Part shown: positions 25,201 to 32,837 of the stretch, in pieces
Layout of the letters: each line of letters opens with the position of its first letter
How positions within the stretch are numbered: position 1 is the stretch's first letter
Assembly (NCBI GenBank): GCA_015660855.1
Contig: JACSDG010000020.1
Location: 1 to 42,336, forward strand
DNA: 42,336 bases
Reading direction: 5' to 3'
Origin: Magnetococcales bacterium
GTDB taxonomy: Bacteria > Pseudomonadota > Magnetococcia > Magnetococcales > UBA8363
Translations under genes and position numbers: made by a program
The notes under the pieces: model-generated
Databases searched by the model: none
What the model saw: the letters and a program-made list of their open reading frames with translations, nothing else
Told to the model about the DNA's origin: nothing

Positions 25201-25674
25201 ACCAGTGAATTGGACAGACGCTGGACGCGGAAGGTGACCGACGTGCGTAACTGGTTTGTATTCAGTGCTTCGGAACGCCGGCGGGAAGACCAGGTGGAAT
25301 ACGAACATTATACCGATTCCGGGGGCAAGTCGGGTGGCCAGAAAGAGAAGCTGGCCTATACCGTCCTGGCCGCCAGTCTTGCCTACCAGTTTGGTCTGGA
25401 TGGGGGGAGCGGTCCCTCGCGCTCATTTCGTTTTGTGGTGATCGATGAGGCCTTTGGACGGGGTTCGGATGAGTCTTCCCGTTTCGGCCTCAAACTGTTT
25501 CGCAGCCTGGGACTGCAATTGTTGGTCGTCACGCCGCTACAAAAAATTCATGTCATCGAGCCGTTTGTTGCCGCCGTGGGGTTTGTGCATAATCCCGATG
25601 GGGAGCGTTCCCTCCTGCGCAACCTGACCATCGAGGAGTTTCGCTCCGAACGCGATGCCAGGCGCGGTTTATGA
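22279..25674 (+). CDS. jetC: Wadjet subunit JetC (SMC/MukB-like ATPase)
   Basis: A 1131-residue SMC-like ATPase, the motor of the Wadjet complex. Walker A is GDIGSGKST (residues 55-63). Long coiled coils follow (about 260-460 and 640-1000) with a hinge-like middle region near 480-600 (RERP-type segment LPFAGELIRVRP). The ABC signature is KSGGQKEKLAYTVLAAS (about 1017-1033) and Walker B is FRFVVIDEAFGRGSDESS. All ATPase motifs look intact. The start overlaps jetB (ATGA). The stop codon (25672-25674) directly abuts the stop of the convergent phosphorylase-like gene with no spacer; in standard Wadjet operons jetD would begin here. Confidence 0.93.
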   Translation: MNGLATTLTLDLPEHDGPPLRSGFRLMRLEVFNWGTFDTKVWGLNVGGENALLTGDIGSGKSTLVDAVTTLLVPHHRINYNKAAGAEIRERNLRSYVLGYYKSEKGDTGASAKPVALRNFNNYSVILGVFRNEGFDSEVTLAQVFWIVDTMGQPNRFFVVCDGPLSIATDFGNFGTEIAALKKRLKACSGIEIYESFSPYGAAFRRRFGLENEQALDLFHQTVSMKSVGNLTDFVRNHMLEPFDVDPRIRALVAHYDDLTRAHEAVLKAKKQIARLTPLVADCDSHARQLGEVTVLRECREMLHPWFAGYKAGLLATRLEHLADEIRTSEARASAIAEEQRGYHQQQRDIERAIAANGGDRLKDLRQAIIKAEQERDDRKRRAFDHDAVVAELGFSAVREADAFLANRKRLVAERDGVEARRDAEENKRVEASVRLQSLRGEHKTLTEEIESLRSRPSNIPKRMLDLRESLCHAMGIAGGHLPFAGELIRVRPQEGVWEGAIERLLHVFALSMLVPDAHYARVADWVDSHHLSGRLVYYRVRKQGYSLTSTLEATSLVRKLEIKTDSEFYPWLENEVDKRFDYVCCDSMEQFRRESSKAITRSGQIKGGNERHEKDDRRRIDDRTHYVLGWSNMAKLSVLESQAEDLARRIQVEGDLIGKAQVAAKGFGERLQRLSKLETWTDFRDIDWRASAVEIEGLEREKKEIETTSDILQTLNVQLTGVMQELDRLAKEFTLVSNKGAVAADKHKKFSEDHRLACVQRDAGSASLRDQCFPLLDQMRPEVLGERKLTVESCTQAEHEMGEWLLKKIDNLDRLIMVLRDRIIKAMADHMAAYPLETREVDATLASCSEYRRMLTALETDGLPRFEADFKKQLNENAIREIANFQSQLKKERSNIEGRVERINLSLASIDYNPGRFIRLEAEPSQDVDIRGFQLDLRACTEGALTGSEDEGYSEAKFLQVKQIVERFRGREGTSELDRRWTRKVTDVRNWFVFSASERRREDQVEYEHYTDSGGKSGGQKEKLAYTVLAASLAYQFGLDGGSGPSRSFRFVVIDEAFGRGSDESSRFGLKLFRSLGLQLLVVTPLQKIHVIEPFVAAVGFVHNPDGERSLLRNLTIEEFRSERDARRGL

Positions 25675-27738
25675 TTACACGACGTTCTCCTCTATCCCCA
25701 TAAGAGGTCTGATCTCGTTGAAAAGTTTTTGATCGTGTGTAACGAGGCTAGAATCCAGCCTGATCAGATCCAGGAGCGGGAAGGTTGTAATGATCCACGC
25801 CAGAAGCTCTTCGTAGGCTTTTTGATCCCAATGCCTAAGTGGATTATGATCACAGATAAGATAAAAACGCTTGCCGGTTTTCTTCGCCTGGTCCAACTCA
25901 ATCAGAACGGTCCTTATCATATTAAGTTGGGATGATTCTAGAGCCTCTGTAGGAATCGCAACTCGTCTTGCCATATCATTGATAATAAAGTCTTTGGTTT
26001 TTTCCGATATCCCCCCCTCCGGCTGTGAAAGAAAATCGATTAACCGAATAGCATGAACGCCTGTGGGCCACTTGTAGTTGGTATTTGACCAGGCCACTTC
26101 CCGCCGATCGATGCCAGCCATGATGATTTCGGCCATGGACGCTGTTCCGGCCTGAATGGATCGAACATTCCCCAATCCTTCCAGTTTGTTCCATCGCTGC
26201 TCAATGCTCTCGCCAGCGTCGGTTTGTGAAACGAAAAGCCAGGGGAGAAGTATTTTGCTGATATTTACGATGGCTCGGCATCCATTGGTGTCTTTAGAAC
26301 TTTGCATGGATTGATAGGCATGCAGGAGAATATCTTTTGCGGCATTAAAATCAAGAGCCATCATTTTATCAATGATGTGGACCTGGTAAGTGGCCTGGAT
26401 TCTTGAGGGTTCCCCACGAAAGTCCATCACGCCCAGCTTGCTCCACAGGAGGTCCATGACTGAATTGGAGGTTGCCAAACTTTGAGCTATCTTCCTTTTA
26501 AAATTCTCTAATTCTTCCCAGGTTGGACAGAAAAGGCCGGACTGAATCAGCATGCGGGTATAGGATGCCGCAGTGTGGCTGGCATAATGGGTCTGCGTAT
26601 TATCTTGCAACGGTTTCGCAACGCTGATGACACCGCGAATGTTGAGGAATGGAATATTTTCCCGTTGGCATACGTCGTAGTTCTCTGAACCATTGTCTTC
26701 AAAAACGAGCACATCTTTCGGGAACATTCCAAGTGAGCCTTTAACGATTTTTCGATCAATGGATGCCAATTGACTTGGGAAGACTGCGGGTGCCCGCGTG
26801 GGCTTGGGATATGCCTGTCCAATCATCTCCTGATCATTCCATGCTGGTTTTCGGGTCGGTCTCTCCACATGTAAACATTGATTGAAAATTCGGGCCGATA
26901 AATAGTGATGTCTTATTTTTAATCCGAAAATTTCTTTGGATATAGTGTCGAACAGGGGTTTGGCATCGGCTATGATAAGGGTGTCCATGGCCACCACAAC
27001 ATCCCCAATCATGATTTTTTTTTCCGGAAGACCGGATGCGACCCCCAACACGAGTATGAATGCGGGAGAACAATCGGCAATCATTCGCTGGGCTGGGGCT
27101 GATGGGGGAGGGGATCCATGTTGGATCGCGATGCGGCATTTTCCTTCGGGGGTGTCGATGACGCCGATGTCGTAGGAGGTTGCCTGTCTCTGAATCCTCT
27201 TCGGTGTGATGAAGAGTGGTTTCAGCTTCTCGATGAGTGGGACATGCGCCGATTCATGGGTGAAAATGATGCCAAGATCGATGGTTTCCAGAAAGGCCGG
27301 TTCTTCCACACCTTCTTCATGGGGAAATACATCTGAAATGGTGTTGATAAATGGCTCTTGCGACTGTTGGATATCATCCGCGACAATTTTTATTCCCTCA
27401 ATGGGTATTTCCCCCATGGGCCAGCCATTGTCCGCCACCAGTCGAAGCGTGATGTTGCCTTTGACAGGTTTATTTGCGGCCGTCAGCAAAAAACGGGCTT
27501 CGCCATAGCTGCCTCCATGGCGGTGGATGACCACGACGGGTTCGCCAAGGGGGTTGCTGTCAAACAATGGAAAGGCATCCACCAGGATGGTCAGGGGGTA
27601 TTCCTCGGTTTTGAAGGGCCATTCATCTGTGCCCTCTGATTTTTTCCAACGAAAATCGACGCTCAACAGATAACGCTTCCCCACGGTGGCTGTGGAGGGA
27701 CAGGTGATGATGGGAACCAGGTCAATGTGAGGGTTCAT
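25675..27738 (-). CDS. nucleoside phosphorylase-like conflict protein with shared C-terminal domain
   Basis: A 687-residue protein in three parts. Residues 1-130 are beta-rich, starting TCPSTATVGKRYLLSVDF. Residues about 150-400 resemble the PNP/MTA-SAH nucleosidase fold: LGIIFTHESAHVPLIEKL, RIAIQHGSP, PAFILVLGVASGLPEKK, IGDVVVAMDT and LVFEDNGSENYDVCQ. Residues about 445-687 match the C-terminal domain of the TIR protein at 32838-34148 (IIMAGIDRREVAW, LSQPEGGI, VAIPTEALES, DQKLFNEIRPL). The ATG at 27738 overlaps the CHAT gene end, with GGGGA eight bases upstream. It is last in the five-gene minus arm. PNP-like domains occur as nucleotide-targeting effectors or sensors in bacterial conflict systems; that role is inferred here. 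Confidence 0.68.
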   Translation of the reverse strand: MNPHIDLVPIITCPSTATVGKRYLLSVDFRWKKSEGTDEWPFKTEEYPLTILVDAFPLFDSNPLGEPVVVIHRHGGSYGEARFLLTAANKPVKGNITLRLVADNGWPMGEIPIEGIKIVADDIQQSQEPFINTISDVFPHEEGVEEPAFLETIDLGIIFTHESAHVPLIEKLKPLFITPKRIQRQATSYDIGVIDTPEGKCRIAIQHGSPPPSAPAQRMIADCSPAFILVLGVASGLPEKKIMIGDVVVAMDTLIIADAKPLFDTISKEIFGLKIRHHYLSARIFNQCLHVERPTRKPAWNDQEMIGQAYPKPTRAPAVFPSQLASIDRKIVKGSLGMFPKDVLVFEDNGSENYDVCQRENIPFLNIRGVISVAKPLQDNTQTHYASHTAASYTRMLIQSGLFCPTWEELENFKRKIAQSLATSNSVMDLLWSKLGVMDFRGEPSRIQATYQVHIIDKMMALDFNAAKDILLHAYQSMQSSKDTNGCRAIVNISKILLPWLFVSQTDAGESIEQRWNKLEGLGNVRSIQAGTASMAEIIMAGIDRREVAWSNTNYKWPTGVHAIRLIDFLSQPEGGISEKTKDFIINDMARRVAIPTEALESSQLNMIRTVLIELDQAKKTGKRFYLICDHNPLRHWDQKAYEELLAWIITTFPLLDLIRLDSSLVTHDQKLFNEIRPLMGIEENVV

Positions 27739-29389
27739 GGGTCACGTCCCCTGGTTTTTCGGAGCAGGTTGCGCCGTTGAGGTGAAGGCAGACGTAGGGG
27801 TTTCCCAGGTACACATACAGAAATGTGGTCAGGAATTGCGCCCATTTCTGCTTGTCTTCCTCCTCAAATGGGAAGCCCATAGCGGCGTCATTTCTGAGTT
27901 TTTTAAGCACCCAGGCCGGGCGGGTCTCTTTGGAACTGGAATATTCATTCAGGAAATTTTCTGCCAACTGGGTGGCAACTTTGATAAGGACCGGTCCCAT
28001 GGTTCCGATGAGCGCATCCACCCCTTTGGACAAGAGATATTTTGACAGTCCGCCCAAACCACCATCCAGGTGCAGAAGACGGGCTGAGTGACAGGCGTTG
28101 ATGAAGAAGAACGGATGGTTGTTACCTGGGAAGGACAAGAATTCCAGGTTGTTCAGGGTCACAATATCTCCGGTCGACCCAAGTTCCATCATTGCATCTC
28201 TTTCCTTGGTTTGGGATACGAAGGCACCGTGACAGACAAGATAAGCCAGTCCTGGGTTAGTGGTTGGGTTATTAAAGGAATTGAAGAATTCCGCTGCGCT
28301 TGAAAATATGTGAGGACCGAGATTATTTTCATGTTGTTCTTTCCCAGGGAGTCCGGGATAAACCATGGCCTTGATGCCCGGATTAAGGCAACGTTTTTGC
28401 ATGGTTAGCAACCTGTTATGTCCGAAGTGACTCAGCGAAAGCCAGCGAGTGACCACCGCCTTGGATCCCAGCAGTGGCCATGAGGTTGTTGAATCGCCCA
28501 GAACAATCATTTCCCAAGGGATTTCGGACAGGGTCATATCGTGCAAAACCAAAACCAGATCTTCTGGGAAGTGCTCCAGAAGTTTACAGAGCCATTGGAC
28601 GAACTTGCCCAAGGCATCCTCAGAATACCGTATTATGGCAGCCATGAAGGCGTAGGAGTGTGCGCCAACGTTATCGGAATTGATATTAAAACTTTTGAAC
28701 CGGTTTGAATAACCTTCCGGAGGTTTCTCACATGAAAGTAGTGAAAGTGGGGTTGAACATGCGTTCCAGCCTTGTAATGTCACACCTCCTTCCGATTGTT
28801 GCAGCACATGGACGACCGCAACATTGTTCGGAAGTGAGGGGGGAATGGAGACCCGGCATTGCCTTTCCAGGAAATCTGGGTTTCGAGTGGAATCAATGGT
28901 GATGGATCGCGTTACAAGGCTTTGGGTGAAGCCTGGTTTATCTGGATGGGGTGATTCTAAAGCAGAAATATTAAGTTTAAACTCCCCTCCAGGGATGCCC
29001 TTGGGAACTGTCAGGAAAAAGTCGATAGCTTGATTGACATCTGCAACAGATATATCTTTTGCCCCATCTTGGATGGTCACCCTTGAGCCAGGAATCTCGA
29101 CCAACAGGCGAAAGGACGTCATTCCTTCCCGGATGTTCAAGGGTTGGCCAGGGGTGGTTGGCTGAGATGAACTTTGGAAGTTTATGGTCAGTCGGTAGGT
29201 TCGGTCCTCCCGGATGGTATAATTGCCTTTCTGGTCGCAGACATCCTCATGTGCCTTTCCGGTTGTGTGCTTGGCAGACAATTGCAGGTGCACGCCATAA
29301 TATGTTGGAGCGGCCTTTTGGATCCCTGAAGGTGGTCTACTTTCTGCCACTTGCCCGGCTGGTCTTAACAGACCCTGAAGCCAATTCAT
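27722..29389 (-). CDS. CHAT-domain caspase-like protease
   Basis: A 555-residue protein. The first 170 residues contain a beta-rich domain (YYGVHLQLSAKHTTGKAHED, YRLTINFQSSS, FRLLVEIPGS). The C-terminal CHAT domain (about 240-520) has IPWEMIVLG, MVYPGLPGKEQH, LAYLVCHGAFVS with catalytic His387, FFFINACHSARLLHLDG with catalytic Cys433, and SKGVDALIGTMGPV. The His/Cys dyad is intact, so a protease is expected. CHAT proteases in conflict and gasdermin-type systems are activated by upstream sensors and cut toxin or housekeeping partners; no gasdermin is seen here. The start overlaps the vWA gene stop (ATGA) and the end overlaps the phosphorylase-like gene by 17 bases. Confidence 0.85.
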   Translation of the reverse strand: MNWLQGLLRPAGQVAESRPPSGIQKAAPTYYGVHLQLSAKHTTGKAHEDVCDQKGNYTIREDRTYRLTINFQSSSQPTTPGQPLNIREGMTSFRLLVEIPGSRVTIQDGAKDISVADVNQAIDFFLTVPKGIPGGEFKLNISALESPHPDKPGFTQSLVTRSITIDSTRNPDFLERQCRVSIPPSLPNNVAVVHVLQQSEGGVTLQGWNACSTPLSLLSCEKPPEGYSNRFKSFNINSDNVGAHSYAFMAAIIRYSEDALGKFVQWLCKLLEHFPEDLVLVLHDMTLSEIPWEMIVLGDSTTSWPLLGSKAVVTRWLSLSHFGHNRLLTMQKRCLNPGIKAMVYPGLPGKEQHENNLGPHIFSSAAEFFNSFNNPTTNPGLAYLVCHGAFVSQTKERDAMMELGSTGDIVTLNNLEFLSFPGNNHPFFFINACHSARLLHLDGGLGGLSKYLLSKGVDALIGTMGPVLIKVATQLAENFLNEYSSSKETRPAWVLKKLRNDAAMGFPFEEEDKQKWAQFLTTFLYVYLGNPYVCLHLNGATCSEKPGDVTHEPSH

Positions 29390-31239
29390 GAAATGGACTC
29401 CTGCTCGACTCGCGGTCCGATGGTTCGCACCCAGGCTTTCAGGATTGCCGCATACTGCCCAGGCAGGTGAGAAAGGTACCTCGGTTGGGGATCCAGCAGA
29501 ACCACCTGGAGATTGCGTATCATCGCCAGGCTGCGGGCCTGGATGATGGCGTCTTCGATGCCTTTTGCTCCCACGTTTCCCGGTGGAGCGCGGTTGAGCA
29601 GGCTATCCTCCAACGGAACATTGCCGCGGCCATCGGTGATGATGACCAACCGGGCAAGGGTGGCGGCTCCCCGGCCATGTCCCATGGCTTTGCGAAGCAA
29701 CAGGCGGACCTGTCGGAAGCCATCTGCAAGGGGCGTCGCCTGGCCCCCCTCCGCTTGCAATCCACGGAGGATACGCGGGTCCAGCAGGTTGCGGGCCTCA
29801 AGCCGTTGGGCGCACCAGGGGTGTGCCGCATCGGCGGCCCCTACCCGAACCACACCGATACGTGCTCGCCGGACGTAGGCCCAGTGCAGATCGGGAAACA
29901 ACGCCTTTTCCCAATCCCGCCCGGTCACGGAGGTAAAGTCCAGTAGCAGGACGAATTGATGATCGGGTTTGGCCAGATAGCGATGGGCGCGCAGATCAGA
30001 AAAAAGGATGCTCAATCCATTGTTCACACGGGCATGGCTCGACCGATGTGGCACTGCTTGCCATTTTGCCGCTTCCAGAACGGTGGGGATGATGGCCATC
30101 TCGCTGGGATCCTGAACCGGCTTGGATCCGATGGGACGGCCATGGTGCTGTCCTTCGGCCCATTGCGTTCCCGACAGAGGACGCAGGGGTGAATTTTCGC
30201 GCAGACTGTCGGCATGATCCTCGGGATAGGGCTTTTCCTCTTCGCAAAACTCCAGGCCTTCCAGTGTTTCAGGGGGGTGTGGCTCGCCGGAAAAGACCGG
30301 ATCCTGTTCGTTGCCTTTCCCTGGATTTACTTCAGAAAAATTTGGATTCTCACCTGAAGGATCCTTCTTTTCCGGTTTGTTGGTATTTTTTTCGGATGGG
30401 TTGGCTTCCGGGGGCGGTAAAGCTGAGTTTTGGCGGGGACGGGGCGTATTTTTTCTTTCCAGGCCCAGCAGTTTCAGAGCTTCCTCTAGGTTTTCCTTTT
30501 GCACGGTGTTGCAACCCTGCATGCGGGCCAAGGCGATGGAGAGACGGGCCAGCGCAATGGTGCGGCGGTAGCCCTGAACGGATTCACCGGATATCGCTTC
30601 GGTGCCCGTCCATTCCATCAACCGATCCATGATAGTGCTGTCCAAGGTGGCCGAGCATTTCCTGGCCTGATCCAGGATTGTATTCCACCGGGTGGGGAGA
30701 GGAATTTCCCAGGTTTCTGATTGGGTCAGGCATTGGGAGAGCCGACATTGCCGCAGGTCTTTTCCATCAATGCGCCAGGCCAGGCGAATGGCCCATCGAT
30801 CCAGCAGATGCGGTGAAACCATGCCGACCGACGCCGAAGGGCAGGCCGGAGGAACACCGGACATGGCTTCCACACAGGCGCGGGCGGTTAATGGCTCCAG
30901 GGTAGAGAGATCGGGCAGGACCAGCAATCGTGGCACTTTCCCCTGGTCCGGTCCGGCCAGCAGACCGCTTTTCCAGGAAAGCCGTACCCCATTGGAATCG
31001 GAACGGGGTTGCCAGCATCCCCACATCCGGTCTTCGGTTTCTCCGCTCATGAGGGGAAACCACGCAACATTCTGGTCGTGAACTTGTGATAAAATGCGGG
31101 CGAACAGATCAGCGATTCCGGTCAGGAGCCATTCCGGGGCATCCCAAAGGAGAACCGATCCAAGGCCCGGCTCCAGGGCGGCTGCGCTGAGGGTCTGGAC
31201 CAGGCGGTCTGCCGCTGACATCCTGTTATTTGCGGGCAT
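29386..31239 (-). CDS. BchD-like AAA-remnant/vWA protein of a MoxR-vWA switch
   Basis: A 617-residue protein organised like magnesium chelatase subunit D. Residues 1-260 resemble an inactive AAA+ module (GSVLLWDAPEWLLTGIADLFA; no Walker A) with a helical lid RRTIALARLSIALARMQG. A Pro/Glu/Asn-rich acidic linker spans about 265-360. The C-terminal vWA domain (about 410-600) has QFVLLLDFTSVTGRDWEKAL, in which the MIDAS DxSxS is degraded to DFTSV, and VIITDGRGNVPLEDS. It pairs with the BchI-like ATPase upstream, whose stop overlaps this start by 14 bases. The ATG at 31239 is used; ATG 31221 is an alternative. Tetrapyrrole genes are absent, so chlorophyll synthesis is unlikely; a regulatory switch in the conflict operon is inferred. 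Confidence 0.75.
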   Translation of the reverse strand: MPANNRMSAADRLVQTLSAAALEPGLGSVLLWDAPEWLLTGIADLFARILSQVHDQNVAWFPLMSGETEDRMWGCWQPRSDSNGVRLSWKSGLLAGPDQGKVPRLLVLPDLSTLEPLTARACVEAMSGVPPACPSASVGMVSPHLLDRWAIRLAWRIDGKDLRQCRLSQCLTQSETWEIPLPTRWNTILDQARKCSATLDSTIMDRLMEWTGTEAISGESVQGYRRTIALARLSIALARMQGCNTVQKENLEEALKLLGLERKNTPRPRQNSALPPPEANPSEKNTNKPEKKDPSGENPNFSEVNPGKGNEQDPVFSGEPHPPETLEGLEFCEEEKPYPEDHADSLRENSPLRPLSGTQWAEGQHHGRPIGSKPVQDPSEMAIIPTVLEAAKWQAVPHRSSHARVNNGLSILFSDLRAHRYLAKPDHQFVLLLDFTSVTGRDWEKALFPDLHWAYVRRARIGVVRVGAADAAHPWCAQRLEARNLLDPRILRGLQAEGGQATPLADGFRQVRLLLRKAMGHGRGAATLARLVIITDGRGNVPLEDSLLNRAPPGNVGAKGIEDAIIQARSLAMIRNLQVVLLDPQPRYLSHLPGQYAAILKAWVRTIGPRVEQESIS

Positions 31240-32185
31240 GGGACAGGATCTCTTTCACCTTTTCGTTCTCCTGATCAGACCAGGGGAGGCGTTCCCCGCT
31301 GGCGGCTTCTGGACGGCGATGTTGCAAAACCAGAGGTGCTACCCGTTGCAAGTGTGCGTGGTGCGAAGTCTCGGAAGGTTCCATGGCGGCCAAAGCCATG
31401 GCAGCCCGGGCCAGTACCAGGTCGGATCGATGCCCCTCCACTTGAAAAGCCTCTGCAAGAGCGACACAATCACCGATCAGCTCTGACGATGGTTTCATTT
31501 CTTTGAAACGCTCCCGGGCCGAATCGAGTCTGTCTTTAAGGTTTTTCCGCTCCTGTTGCGTCTCTGGATCCGTCTCGTTCAGCCTTTGGCGCCGGTCCTG
31601 ATCCAGAACATTGGACAGAATCTGCCGCCGATTATTGCTGTCCATCTCCTCGGAGACATTGACCGACAATCCGAACCGGTCCAGCAACTGGGGGCGCAGC
31701 CCACCTTCCTCCGGATTCATGGTTCCCACCAGGGTGAATTCAATATTCCGTTTTTCCCGTTGTCCACCCTCGCGCTGCACCACCAGGATGTTGGTGGAAG
31801 CTACATCCAGAATGATGTTGACAATATGATCGTCCAGCAGGTTGATTTCATCCACGTAAAGAGTGCCACCATGGGCATCTTCAAGCAGTCCCGGCTTCCA
31901 TTCAAGTTTGCCGGCCATGAGCTTGGTAACGTCCCAACCTCCCACCACCCGATCCTCGGTGGCATTGATGGGAAGGGTGACGGGCAGTTCTCCGTCTTTG
32001 ACCGCGTGGGAAAAGGCACGTACCGCCGTGGATTTTCCGGTGCCTCGACGTCCGGAAAGCAGGACACCGCCAATCCGTGGCACCACGTAGGAAAGTTCCA
32101 GTGCCAGCTTGACCGCATTCTGACCCACCAGCCGATGGTACGGCAGAACGTTTCCAGAACCACCACCCATCGTCGGGTTGCTCAT
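31226..32185 (-). CDS. BchI/MoxR-type AAA+ ATPase
   Basis: A 319-residue AAA+ ATPase similar to magnesium chelatase subunit I. Walker A is SGRRGTGKST (about residues 44-53). Walker B is GTLYVDEINLLDDHIVN, the sensor region is FTLVGTMNPEEGGLRPQLLDRFGLSVNV, and a C-terminal lid has RAAMALAAMEPSETSHHAHLQ. The ATG at 32185 (MSNPTMGGGSGNV) has GGAGG seven bases upstream and overlaps the Trypco1 stop as ATGA; an ORF start 15 codons earlier is less likely. With the vWA protein it forms the MoxR-vWA unit of this arm. MoxR-vWA pairs usually remodel or unleash partner proteins by ATP hydrolysis; here the likely partners are the CHAT and phosphorylase-like proteins. Confidence 0.85.
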   Translation of the reverse strand: MSNPTMGGGSGNVLPYHRLVGQNAVKLALELSYVVPRIGGVLLSGRRGTGKSTAVRAFSHAVKDGELPVTLPINATEDRVVGGWDVTKLMAGKLEWKPGLLEDAHGGTLYVDEINLLDDHIVNIILDVASTNILVVQREGGQREKRNIEFTLVGTMNPEEGGLRPQLLDRFGLSVNVSEEMDSNNRRQILSNVLDQDRRQRLNETDPETQQERKNLKDRLDSARERFKEMKPSSELIGDCVALAEAFQVEGHRSDLVLARAAMALAAMEPSETSHHAHLQRVAPLVLQHRRPEAASGERLPWSDQENEKVKEILSHARK

Positions 32186-32586
32186 TGGGAGCCTCCGGAA
32201 GAGGTTTGGCCCCGATTGGCCAGATTCCATTTGAGGGTCACTTCCAGTTGCGCTTCGCCCCCCACCGTGACCAGTACGGCTCCGGCTTTTCCATCCATTT
32301 TGATGCCCAGTTTCACCTCCACCTCATCCGGGCGGGTTTTCCGGGAGATGGCCTCGATTTTTTCCACCAACCCTTCTGCACAGTTTTGGATCAAAACAAC
32401 CCCTTCCTCGAACAGATCCCGGGCGCGCTCGTAGGTTGCATTGGCGAGGGAGCTGCCGCCGAGGAACCCATCATCCGCGTCGATGGCTGTTGCATTCCCT
32501 TTCGATACGGTGGGAAGGTCGTCCACCTCAATCTGGATGATAACCTCCCGGCCACCAATATTTGAGATATTTTTCAATACAGGCAT
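32182..32586 (-). CDS. Trypco1-like (trypsin-co-occurring domain 1) protein
   Basis: A 134-residue alpha/beta protein with the layout of the Trypco1 domain: VIIQIEVDDLP, a helix with ARDLFEEGVVLIQNCAEGLVEKI, then the paired strands PDEVEVKLGIKMDGKAGAVL and EAQLEVTLKWN. The family is known from NTP-dependent conflict operons next to trypsin, MoxR or STAND genes; its biochemical role is not established. The ATG at 32586 has AGGAG nine bases upstream. It is the first gene of the minus arm and its stop overlaps the MoxR start. Its strategic first place suggests a small regulatory or inhibitory subunit, which is inference. Confidence 0.68.
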   Translation of the reverse strand: MPVLKNISNIGGREVIIQIEVDDLPTVSKGNATAIDADDGFLGGSSLANATYERARDLFEEGVVLIQNCAEGLVEKIEAISRKTRPDEVEVKLGIKMDGKAGAVLVTVGGEAQLEVTLKWNLANRGQTSSGGSQ

Positions 32587-32837
32587 TTTTTTTTACTCCT
32601 GGCCAAGTCATATTGTCCGATGCCAACATTTATGCTACTTGTAGGAATGACTTTGACAGGAGGTTTTCCGGGTTGTCAAGAGGCGGGGTTTCAATGTCTC
32701 CAATTTCCAAAGAAATCAACCTAAGGCTTGGTGTTGTTTGTCGCAGAGGGGACTTTTTTCCCCGATCTGCAACAGTGGCCGGGTACTTCGCAGGTTGTTC
32801 AGGCGCATGCTTTCATTGAAATGAAGGAAAAATCCCC
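32587..32837. promoter_or_regulatory. divergent promoter region of the two conflict arms
   Basis: This 251-base gap separates the Trypco1 operon (minus) from the TIR operon (plus) and must hold both promoters. A perfect TTGACA occurs on the plus strand near 32653, without a convincing -10 box at the right distance. A bulged hairpin lies in the TIR leader: GCAGAGGGG (32743-32751) with CCCC (32760-32763) and TCTGC (32766-32770), around a T-rich loop. No gene is seen. Confidence 0.4.

Noticed and set aside
29386-32185. BchI/BchD pair read as magnesium chelatase for bacteriochlorophyll or cobalt chelatase
   Set aside because: No BchH/CobN partner or tetrapyrrole genes are nearby, the MIDAS motif is degraded, and both genes overlap CHAT and Trypco1 genes in a conflict operon.
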